This document shows, in pieces, positions 55,937 to 64,000 of a stretch of 64,000 bases of DNA. Below the pieces are notes generated by a model. The model had not been told where the DNA came from and did no database searches. It saw only the letters and a program-made list of their open reading frames with translations. A program made the translations under genes and the position numbers. The stretch's first letter is position 1. Every line of letters starts with the position of its first letter. The DNA comes from Aeromonadales bacterium (lineage in GTDB: Bacteria > Pseudomonadota > Gammaproteobacteria > Enterobacterales > Aeromonadaceae): the NCBI GenBank assembly GCA_012518835.1, contig JAAYRH010000033.1:31695-95694 (forward strand). The letters run 5' to 3'.

Positions 55937-58666
55937 ATGATCACTAAATTTTTTACTAAAGTAGTGGGTAGTCGTAACGACAGAACACTAAAACGACTAC
56001 GTAAAGTTGTAAATGAAATCAATGCGATGGAGCCTAAATTTGAGGCATTATCCGATGGGGAATTACAAGCTAAAACGGCTGAGTTTCGCCAGCGTTTAGA
56101 TGAAGGTGAAACGTTAGACCAGTTATTACCAGAAGCTTTTGCGACGGTGCGAGAAGCCTCACGCCGGGTATTTGGTATGCGCCATTTTGATATGCAACTG
56201 TTGGGCGGCATTGTGTTGCACAACAATCAGATTGCTGAAATGAAAACTGGTGAAGGTAAAACCCTAACTGCGACCTTGCCTGTTTATTTAAACGCGCTTT
56301 TGGGGCGTGGTGTGCATATTATTACCGTTAACGATTACCTAGCACGTCGTGATGCGGACACCAACCGACCTTTATTTGAATTTTTAGGAATGAGTGTCGA
56401 CTGTAATCTAGCCGGCATGAATCATGATGAAAAGCAGGCCGCTTATGCCGCCGACATCACCTATGGTACCAACAACGAGTTTGGCTTTGATTATCTGCGT
56501 GACAATATGGCGTTTTCGCCAGAGCAGCGAGTACAAAGACCCTTGTATTATGCGTTGATCGACGAAGTCGACTCGGTATTGATAGATGAAGCCCGTACGC
56601 CGCTGATCATTTCAGGACCCGCAGAAGATAGTTCAGAGCTTTATATTCAAATTAATAAGTTGATCCCAAAGCTAGTTAAACAAGACGAAGAAGATACTGA
56701 AGAATATACCGGTGATGGTCACTACACCGTAGATGAAAAAAACAAACAGGCGTTATTAACAGAGAATGGCCAAATCTTCGTTGAAGAAGAGCTCAAGCGT
56801 ATGGGCCTAATCGACGAGCATGACTCGTTATTCTCTGCCGGAAATATTGCGCTGTTAGCCCATGTGAATGCAGGGCTGCGTGCTCACACCTTATTTGAGC
56901 GCAACGTGGATTATATTGTTCAAGACGATGAAGTCATTATTGTCGATGAGCATACCGGTCGGACTATGCCCGGCCGCCGCTGGTCTGAAGGCTTACACCA
57001 AGCCGTTGAAGCCTTAGAAGGGGTGAAAATACAAAATGAAAACCAGACCCTAGCTTCTATTACCTTTCAAAACTTTTTCCGCTTATATGAAAAGCTAGCG
57101 GGAATGACCGGTACCGCCGATACTGAAGCCTTTGAATTTCAGCATATTTATGGCCTAAACACCGTCGTTATCCCAACTAACCGTCCTATGGCGCGTAATG
57201 ATATGGGAGACTTGGTTTATTTGACGGCAGCTGAAAAATACGACGCCATAGTGGCGGATATCAAAGGCTGCGTCGAGCGTGGTCAGCCGGTATTAGTAGG
57301 TACTGTCTCTATAGAAAACTCCGAGCTCTTGTCTAATGTTTTGACTAAAGAAGGCATTGAGCACCATGTCTTGAACGCCAAGTTTCATGCCAGCGAAGCA
57401 CAGATAATTGCCGAAGCGGGTAAAGCCGGCGTGGTCACCATTGCTACTAATATGGCGGGGCGTGGTACCGATATCGTGCTTGGCGGCAACTGGCAAGCAG
57501 AAATAGCGGCGTTAACCGAGCCGAGCGAAGAGCAAATTGACGCCATTAAAGCCGCTTGGCAGGAGCGTCACGATGCGGTAATTGCCGCCGGTGGTTTGCA
57601 TATCATTGGTACCGAGCGTCATGAGTCGCGCCGTATCGATAACCAGTTACGAGGCCGTGCGGGTCGTCAGGGGGATGTGGGCTCTAGCCGCTTCTATCTG
57701 TCAATGGAAGATGCCCTGATGCGTATTTTCGCCTCTGACCGTGTCACCGGCATGATGAAAAAGCTTGGCATGGAAAAAGGCGAAGCCATAGAGCACCCTT
57801 GGGTCAGTCGCGCCATTGAAAATGCCCAGCGCAAAGTGGAGACTCGCAACTTTGACATTCGTAAGAACTTGCTGGAGTTTGATGATGTTGCCAACGATCA
57901 GCGTAAAGTGATCTATGAGCAGCGTAATGAGCTGCTCGACACCGGTGATATTAGCGAAACCATTAGTGTGATCCGTGATGATGTTATTAATGGCATTGTC
58001 GATGAATATATTCCTCCTCAGTCACTGGAAGAAATGTGGGACGTTCCTGGCCTTGAGCATCGTTTAGCTGCCGACTTTGATTTAGACGTCCCAATACAAC
58101 AGTGGCTAAAAGAGAATGATAAAATTCACGACGAAGATATTCGTGAGCAAGTATTAGCTCTGGCCGCTACAGCGTATGCTGAAAAAGAAGCCATCGTTGG
58201 TGCAGAGGTACTGCGCCAGTTTGAAATATCGGTGATGCTCCAAACCCTAGATACCTTGTGGAAAGAGCATTTGGCCGCGATGGATCACTTGCGCCAAGGC
58301 ATTCACTTGCGCGGTTACGCCCAAAAGAACCCTAAGCAAGAATATAAACGCGAGTCTTATGAGTTGTTTACGCAATTGCTAGAAACTCTCAAGCGTGAAG
58401 TGGTCAGTATTCTGAGCCGAGTAAAAGTACAAAGCCAAGAGGAAGTTGAAGCAATTGATGCTGAACGCCAGCAAGCTGCGGCTAACTTAGGCCAAAGCTA
58501 CCAGCATGCTTCTGCTGATAATCTGCTCGAAGAGGGAGGTGCCGCACCCGAGGCAGACGAGCCGTCGGCTCCTTTTGTACGTGATGGACAAAAAATTGGT
58601 CGTAACGACGCTTGTCCATGCGGCTCAGGCAAAAAATATAAACACTGTCATGGGCAATTGACCTAA
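55937..58666 (+). CDS. secA: Preprotein translocase ATPase SecA
   Basis: [23 protein letters not shown]-terminal zinc motif [14 protein letters not shown]. Confidence 0.99.
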   Translation: MITKFFTKVVGSRNDRTLKRLRKVVNEINAMEPKFEALSDGELQAKTAEFRQRLDEGETLDQLLPEAFATVREASRRVFGMRHFDMQLLGGIVLHNNQIAEMKTGEGKTLTATLPVYLNALLGRGVHIITVNDYLARRDADTNRPLFEFLGMSVDCNLAGMNHDEKQAAYAADITYGTNNEFGFDYLRDNMAFSPEQRVQRPLYYALIDEVDSVLIDEARTPLIISGPAEDSSELYIQINKLIPKLVKQDEEDTEEYTGDGHYTVDEKNKQALLTENGQIFVEEELKRMGLIDEHDSLFSAGNIALLAHVNAGLRAHTLFERNVDYIVQDDEVIIVDEHTGRTMPGRRWSEGLHQAVEALEGVKIQNENQTLASITFQNFFRLYEKLAGMTGTADTEAFEFQHIYGLNTVVIPTNRPMARNDMGDLVYLTAAEKYDAIVADIKGCVERGQPVLVGTVSIENSELLSNVLTKEGIEHHVLNAKFHASEAQIIAEAGKAGVVTIATNMAGRGTDIVLGGNWQAEIAALTEPSEEQIDAIKAAWQERHDAVIAAGGLHIIGTERHESRRIDNQLRGRAGRQGDVGSSRFYLSMEDALMRIFASDRVTGMMKKLGMEKGEAIEHPWVSRAIENAQRKVETRNFDIRKNLLEFDDVANDQRKVIYEQRNELLDTGDISETISVIRDDVINGIVDEYIPPQSLEEMWDVPGLEHRLAADFDLDVPIQQWLKENDKIHDEDIREQVLALAATAYAEKEAIVGAEVLRQFEISVMLQTLDTLWKEHLAAMDHLRQGIHLRGYAQKNPKQEYKRESYELFTQLLETLKREVVSILSRVKVQSQEEVEAIDAERQQAAANLGQSYQHASADNLLEEGGAAPEADEPSAPFVRDGQKIGRNDACPCGSGKKYKHCHGQLT

Positions 58667-58685
58667 CTAGTTGGTGTTTATGGAC

Positions 58686-58715
58686 AGCCGCCTTATGATA
58701 AGGCGGCTTTTTTTT
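58686..58715 (+). terminator. Intrinsic terminator after secA
   Basis: AGCCGCCTTatgatAAGGCGGCTTTTTTTT. Confidence 0.9.
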
Positions 58716-58762
58716 GTCTGAAATACCCTCCTCATTACCCTATATAGATTAAGGCTTTTTTA

Positions 58763-58789
58763 TTAAGTAAAACTAATTTAGGCCGATAC
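58763..58789 (+). promoter_or_regulatory. Putative sigma28 (FliA) promoter for the first chemoreceptor
   Basis: TTAAGTAA-N11-GCCGATAC versus consensus TAAAGTTT-N11-GCCGATAA. Confidence 0.55.
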
Positions 58790-58832
58790 CGTATTGAGTA
58801 CTGTTATTTAATTTGGCAACTGGAGTGCCTTT

Positions 58833-60497
58833 ATGAATCAAAAAATAACTTTGAAGGGCTTGATCCGTCTCGTGTTTCTGGGTGCGTTGGTGCTGGCGCT
58901 GATTTTAGCAGGAACGCTATATCTATTATTACAATCGCAAGAGCGAGTAACACAAACTCAAGAGGCGCGCTACGAACAGTTTAACCTCAGCAATATGATG
59001 CACATGAACTCGCTGGCTCTGTCTAATGAAATTCGAAACTTTGTAGTAACCGCCAGTAAGCGTAGCTTAGATAACTACCAAGCTATTTTTGCGATAACCG
59101 ATGGGCGGGCGCCGCGGCCTAACGGTATCACCTTATCTAACAAAGACATGGTGGCTCAATTAGAGGTATCTGCCCAAGAAAAGGCCCTATTACTAGAAGG
59201 CTTAACAGGTACCGAAGTGATGGGTGCTATGGAAGAGCAAGCCATCGCCTTAGTGAACGCAGGCCAATTAGAAGCCGCTCAAGCCTTGGTGTTTAGCGAG
59301 CGCTATGATGAGGCTCGAGAAAGTATGTCGGCATCAGCGGGTAAGGCAATTTCGTTGATGCTTGCCCGAGAAGCGCAAGAGTTAGCACAACACGAGCGCC
59401 GTAATCAGCAACTTGTGGTGGGCATGAGCGCGTTAGCCTTATTATTGGTGGGGATGAGTTTGTTATTAGGCTGGTCGTTACGACGGTTAGTGCTGTTGCC
59501 GTTAGGGGCAGAGCCTAGTGAAATGGAGCGGGTCGTCACTCGAATTGCTGATGGCGACTTAAGCTTACAGTTTGATAATCACGCCACCGGTGTTTATGAA
59601 AAGCTGCGGGATATGAATGACAAACTGCGCAATATGATTGGCCATATTATTCAGTCTAGTAGCAGCTTATCGGCTGCTGCAGAGCAGACCTCGGCTATTT
59701 CTTCTCAAACTAGCACTAACTTAGCTCGCCAGCAGCAAGATACCGATCAAGTGGCAGCGGCCATCAATGAAATGTCAGCCACGGTACAAGAAGTGTCGCA
59801 AAATACCAGTTTGGCTGCGAGCTCGGCTAGTGCCGCTAATGATGCTGCCGAGCAGGGTAAAGTGGTGGTGCAGCAAACGGTGGCGTCTATTGGTCGGTTG
59901 GCCGATGAAGTCGCTGCCACCGGACAGATTGTGCAATCGCTTGCCGATAGCAGTGTTGAAATCAACTCGGTAGTAGAGGTGATCCAAGAGATAGCCGATC
60001 GCACTAATTTATTGGCGCTTAACGCCGCTATTGAAGCGGCGCGCGCCGGTGAGCAGGGCCGAGGTTTTGCGGTGGTGGCGACTGAAGTACGTAACCTTGC
60101 CGAGCAGACTCAACATTCATCTCAGGAAATAGTCACGACTATTGCTAAGTTACAAGGGGATGCGGATCAGGCCATGGCGGCTATGGCCAATGGTCGCCGA
60201 CAAGTGGAATTAACCGTAAGCCAAGCTCACGAAGCAGAGCAAGCCTTAGAGCTTATCAGTGAAGCAGTCACAATTATTAATGACATGAGTGCGCAAATTG
60301 CTACCGCCGTAGAAGAGCAAGCCACGGTAACGGAAGATATTAGCCGTAACTTAACCGTGATCCGTGAGGTAGGTGATGAAACCGCCAGCGGCGCTCAGCA
60401 AACAGCCGATGCGAGCCGTGAGTTAACAGAGCTGGCTGCAGGTTTACAAGAATTGATACAAGACTTTAAATTAGAGCCTGCTAGACGACGCGGCTAA
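58833..60497 (+). CDS. Methyl-accepting chemotaxis protein (paralog 1)
   Basis: Two TM segments, HAMP region, signalling hairpin [39 protein letters not shown]. Confidence 0.95.
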   Translation: MNQKITLKGLIRLVFLGALVLALILAGTLYLLLQSQERVTQTQEARYEQFNLSNMMHMNSLALSNEIRNFVVTASKRSLDNYQAIFAITDGRAPRPNGITLSNKDMVAQLEVSAQEKALLLEGLTGTEVMGAMEEQAIALVNAGQLEAAQALVFSERYDEARESMSASAGKAISLMLAREAQELAQHERRNQQLVVGMSALALLLVGMSLLLGWSLRRLVLLPLGAEPSEMERVVTRIADGDLSLQFDNHATGVYEKLRDMNDKLRNMIGHIIQSSSSLSAAAEQTSAISSQTSTNLARQQQDTDQVAAAINEMSATVQEVSQNTSLAASSASAANDAAEQGKVVVQQTVASIGRLADEVAATGQIVQSLADSSVEINSVVEVIQEIADRTNLLALNAAIEAARAGEQGRGFAVVATEVRNLAEQTQHSSQEIVTTIAKLQGDADQAMAAMANGRRQVELTVSQAHEAEQALELISEAVTIINDMSAQIATAVEEQATVTEDISRNLTVIREVGDETASGAQQTADASRELTELAAGLQELIQDFKLEPARRRG

Positions 60498-60528
60498 TTG
60501 ATAAAATAAACCTGCGTTATTAAGAGAG

Positions 60529-60556
60529 CCTCGCTTAAAAAAGCGAGGTTTTTTTA
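60529..60556 (+). terminator. Intrinsic terminator after chemoreceptor 1
   Basis: CCTCGCTTaaaaAAGCGAGGTTTTTTTA. Confidence 0.88.
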
Positions 60557-60682
60557 TTACCAAAAAAGCGATAAAAGAGCGAAGATAAACGTGAATGTAA
60601 TCAGTATTCCGACCTTTTGTATACCATTGCGGTATAATCTGCATCTTTTATACTACTAATTAATCATGAGTAAGGTCGTTGT

Positions 60683-62347
60683 ATGAATAAGGGGTTAACC
60701 TTGAAGGCGGTGATCCGTCTGGTGTTCTGGGTGGGACTAGCCTTGGCATTAGCCTTGGGTGGAGCTTTGTTTTTATTGCTGCAATCGCAACAAGCAGTAC
60801 ATCAAGCCCAAGATGATCGGTTTGACTATTTTAATAACGCTGGCATGTTGCGCTTATATTCTGCAGAAAAAGCAACCTCGATTCGTGACTATGTGGCGAC
60901 GGCGAATCCAGAGCAGCTGGATATTTACCACCAAGCGATGGCCGTTACTGAAGGCAGAGCGGTGAGAGTAGATGGCAATACTATTACCGATGAAGCTATG
61001 CTGGCTGGCATGAATTTAAGTGCGGCAGAACAAGCGACGCTGGCTCGAGGCCAGCAAGCTACGATGATTATGGAGCGGTTTGAAAAAGAAGCCATTAAGC
61101 TCATGCAAGCGGGTCAGCAAGAAGCAGCCCAAGAGCAAGTATTAAATGCGGAGTATGATCGAGCTCGGCTAGAAGTGCTAACCTCAGTCGATGATTTTAT
61201 TACCCTATTATTAGATCGGTTATTTATTACCCTAGAACAGCAAGAGCACCGCAATCAGCTGATGGTCATAGTGATGAGTACGTTAGTCGTTATACTCATT
61301 GGCTTTAGTTTATTACTCGGCTGGGCGCTGAAGCGTATGGTGTTATTGCCCTTAGGCGGCGAGCCTAGTGAGATGGAGCGTATTACCAAAGCCATTGCTC
61401 AAGGAGATCTTAGCCTAAGCTTTAGTAATACCAGTAATGGGGTCTACGGTGAGCTTGGAAAAATGAGCAAACGCTTGCAAGAAATGATTGGTCATATTCG
61501 CCAATCTAGCACCAGCTTAGCGGCCGCTGCTGAAGAGACTTCCACCGTTTCTTATCAAACCAGCGCGAATATCAGTCGTCAACAACAAGACACAGAGCAA
61601 GTCGCCGCGGCCATTAATCAAATGGCAGCCACGGTACAAGAAGTATCGCAAAACACCAGCTTAGCGGCCAGTGCTGCAGGCGAAGCCAATAGTGCTGCTG
61701 AGCAAGGTAAAATAGTGGTACAACAAACGGTTAACTCGATTGGCAAACTGGCTGATGATGTTTCGGCAACCGGTCGGGTGGTGCAATCTTTAGCTGACAG
61801 CAGCACCCAAATTAGCTCCGTGGTAGAAGTGATCCAAGAGATAGCCGATCGTACCAACTTATTGGCGCTTAATGCTGCTATTGAAGCAGCGCGGGCCGGT
61901 GAGCAAGGGCGCGGCTTTGCGGTGGTAGCCACTGAAGTACGTAATTTGGCCGAGCAAACACAGCACTCTTCGCAAGAAATAGTGACTACGGTGGCTAAAC
62001 TGCAAGCAGATGCCCAACAAGCCATGGCTGCAATGATCAATGGGCGCCAACAGGCAGAGCTCACGGTAGGGCAAGCTCAAGAAGCTGAGCTTGCCCTCGA
62101 GCAAATAAGCATTGCCGTACAAACCATTCATGATATGAACACACAGATAGCCACGGCAGTAGAAGAGCAAAGTACCGTGACAGAAGATATTAGCCGTAAC
62201 TTAGCGGAGATCCAGCAAGTGGGCGATGAAACCGCCGCTGGCGCGACCCAAACTGCCAGTGCTAGCCGAGAACTCACGGAGCTGGCAGCGGGATTACAGC
62301 AGCTTGTGATGGGTTTCACCCTTGATACTCCCAGAAGAGACGCATAA
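60683..62347 (+). CDS. Methyl-accepting chemotaxis protein (paralog 2)
   Basis: Same length (554 aa) and architecture as the preceding gene; identical core signalling hairpin. Confidence 0.95.
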   Translation: MNKGLTLKAVIRLVFWVGLALALALGGALFLLLQSQQAVHQAQDDRFDYFNNAGMLRLYSAEKATSIRDYVATANPEQLDIYHQAMAVTEGRAVRVDGNTITDEAMLAGMNLSAAEQATLARGQQATMIMERFEKEAIKLMQAGQQEAAQEQVLNAEYDRARLEVLTSVDDFITLLLDRLFITLEQQEHRNQLMVIVMSTLVVILIGFSLLLGWALKRMVLLPLGGEPSEMERITKAIAQGDLSLSFSNTSNGVYGELGKMSKRLQEMIGHIRQSSTSLAAAAEETSTVSYQTSANISRQQQDTEQVAAAINQMAATVQEVSQNTSLAASAAGEANSAAEQGKIVVQQTVNSIGKLADDVSATGRVVQSLADSSTQISSVVEVIQEIADRTNLLALNAAIEAARAGEQGRGFAVVATEVRNLAEQTQHSSQEIVTTVAKLQADAQQAMAAMINGRQQAELTVGQAQEAELALEQISIAVQTIHDMNTQIATAVEEQSTVTEDISRNLAEIQQVGDETAAGATQTASASRELTELAAGLQQLVMGFTLDTPRRDA

Positions 62348-62409
62348 CAATAGGCTTAGTTAAGAAGTTATAAAATATTATTAGGCAATTGGTCTGCGAT
62401 AAAAGAATG

Positions 62410-62445
62410 AGGCCCGAGCGCTGTACAACAGTGCTCGGGCCTTGT
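62410..62445 (+). terminator. Intrinsic terminator after chemoreceptor 2
   Basis: AGGCCCGAGCgctgtacaacagtGCTCGGGCCTTGTT. Confidence 0.75.
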
Positions 62446-62498
62446 TCCTCTATAACGGGGCCAGTATACTGCCGACTCTCAAAATATGGGGGCTGTTC

Positions 62499-63218
62499 AT
62501 GTTAAAGCTGTTGCGGATTATATTATTAACGTTGGCACTGATAGTCGCGTTTATTCTAGGTACTGTGTTGTGTGTATTACGTCCTCGCCACCCTGATAAT
62601 GTGTATGTACTGGGCCGCTTATTTAATAAAGCCTGTCCTTTAGTGGGCTTAAAAGTGCGTGTCCGTGGTCATGAGCATGTGCAGCAACTTAAGTCCGCGG
62701 TATATATTGCTAACCACCAAAGTAATTGGGATATTATTGCTTTGCCTGGGGCAGTGATGCCGCGCACCGTGGCCATAGGAAAAAGTAGCTTATTTTGGAT
62801 CCCGCTGTTTGGTCAGCTGTTTTGGTTAAGTGGTAACTTACTGATCAACAGAGAAAACAAAGCAAAGGCCGCCAGTACTATAGGTAAGGTGGTAGATAAA
62901 ATACGCCAGCGTAATATGTCGATCTGGATGTTTCCAGAAGGCACTCGCAGTAAAGGCAAAGGCTTATTGCCCTTTAAAACTGGCGCATTTCACATTGCCC
63001 TGCAGGCACAAGTGCCGATTGTACCTATTGCCTGCTCTAGCTATTTTGGCCAAATAGACTTGAATCGCTGGGATAACGGCGAGCTATTAATCGAAATTAT
63101 GCCGCCGATTGCCGTTGACGGCTATGAGCCTAAACAAATTCGTGATCTATTAAAGCACAGCCGCCAGCTCATTGCCGAGCGTATTGCTGAGCTCGACAAA
63201 ATAGCGTACCGACCCTAA
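62499..63218 (+). CDS. plsC: 1-acyl-sn-glycerol-3-phosphate acyltransferase (PlsC type)
   Basis: NHQSNWD (HX4D) and FPEGTRSKGKG motifs; start set at MLKLLRII. Confidence 0.92.
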   Translation: MLKLLRIILLTLALIVAFILGTVLCVLRPRHPDNVYVLGRLFNKACPLVGLKVRVRGHEHVQQLKSAVYIANHQSNWDIIALPGAVMPRTVAIGKSSLFWIPLFGQLFWLSGNLLINRENKAKAASTIGKVVDKIRQRNMSIWMFPEGTRSKGKGLLPFKTGAFHIALQAQVPIVPIACSSYFGQIDLNRWDNGELLIEIMPPIAVDGYEPKQIRDLLKHSRQLIAERIAELDKIAYRP

Positions 63219-63258
63219 GCTAACCTTTTATTTTGTTCTCTGGCCAAGGAGCCTTGAT

Positions 63259-63600
63259 ATGGAACTGCACGACTGGCAACAAGAAACCCAAGAGATCATT
63301 ACCTCACTATTAGAAGATGGCAGTCAACCGAGCGCGCTCTATACCATAGAGCATCATTTTGCTGGGCACGATTTTAATCGCTTAGAAAAAGCAGCGCTAG
63401 ATTGTTTTAAAGCGGATTTTGAAGTCACCGATGCTGAAGAGCTCACTCTTGAAAATGGCCAGACACTATTGTGCTTTGATGCTATTAGCGAAGGTGCTTT
63501 AGATGAGGCAGCTATTATGCAGCAAATTGAAAAGCTGCTAGAGATTGCCGCTAAACATGGGGTGGAATATGACGGGTGGGGAACGTATTTCGAAGACTAA
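63259..63600 (+). CDS. rraB: Regulator of RNase E activity RraB
   Basis: EIITSLLEDGSQPSALYTIEHHFAGHDFNRLEKAA, VEYDGWGTYFED. Confidence 0.92.
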   Translation: MELHDWQQETQEIITSLLEDGSQPSALYTIEHHFAGHDFNRLEKAALDCFKADFEVTDAEELTLENGQTLLCFDAISEGALDEAAIMQQIEKLLEIAAKHGVEYDGWGTYFED

Positions 63601-63637
63601 CCCAAGTGCCACTAGCAGTTATACAGGGAGTATAGCT

Positions 63638-64000
63638 ATGTATGATCATCCCTACGATCCCTATGTGTTGTTATGGGATGAGTATAAATATCGTCACGAT
63701 CATATTTGGCAAAAGCTGTTTCAGATAACCATAGCGGTCGTGCTATTAGGTGCAGTGCCTTACCTTAAGCCAGAAATCACCCAAGTATTACAAAGCTGGA
63801 TTTTAATTGCTCCCTTGCTAGGCAGTATGCTGGCGCTGATCACCTTGGTAGTAATGCATTTTGAGTTAACGCTGTTTGCTAAAATTGCCTCAGCGCATCG
63901 CTCCCATCAAGAAGAGCTGGGTATGATAGTCCACAGTCGACACAATTATTTTCGCTACTTAGTGATGACTTACGTGAGTTTTTTATTAGCTGTTAGCCTC
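63638..64000 (+). CDS. Hypothetical small membrane protein, 3' truncated by window edge
   Basis: Open frame of 121 codons with no stop: MYDHPYDPYVLLWDEYKYRHDHIWQKLFQITIAVVLLGAVPYL...; predicted TM helices; absent from the supplied track because it runs off the end. Confidence 0.6.
   Translation, partial: MYDHPYDPYVLLWDEYKYRHDHIWQKLFQITIAVVLLGAVPYLKPEITQVLQSWILIAPLLGSMLALITLVVMHFELTLFAKIASAHRSHQEELGMIVHSRHNYFRYLVMTYVSFLLAVSL

Noticed and set aside
60589-60617. Possible sigma28 promoter upstream of chemoreceptor 2 (TAAA...CCGA)
   Set aside because: Spacing between TAAA and CCGA is about 3 nt too long and the -10 matches poorly.

Overview
The window is a gene-dense chromosomal backbone segment from a gammaproteobacterium. 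It resembles Aeromonadales/Oceanisphaera-like genomes in gene content and order, but that assignment is inferred from memory, not searched. From left to right it carries: mreB(3' end)-mreC-mreD-maf-rng-yhdP-nit-tldD; darP / pmbA; rapZ-ptsN-hpf-rpoN-lptB-lptA-lptC-kdsC-kdsD (minus strand); mlaFEDCB-ibaG-murA; degQ-degS (minus); zapE; rplM-rpsI; petABC; sspAB; lpoA-yraN-diaA-dolP (minus); rsmI; the RNase P RNA gene rnpB; the complete dcw cluster (mraZ to ftsZ)-lpxC; an M23 peptidase gene-secA; two tandem paralogous chemoreceptor genes; a plsC-type acyltransferase; rraB; and a truncated small membrane protein. Almost all coding sequence is well-known housekeeping. I found no mobile element, CRISPR array, tRNA, defence island or convincing undescribed multi-gene system. 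The observations worth checking are mostly in non-coding DNA: a perfect FNR-type dyad upstream of rplM-rpsI, a three-unit 10-bp-phased MraZ box, a sigma28-like promoter on one chemoreceptor paralog but not the other, a possible sigmaE-like promoter at degQ, repeats upstream of lpxC and rnpB, and overlapping dyads between degQ and degS. No database search or folding program was run; all calls come from reading the sequence and recalled protein families.
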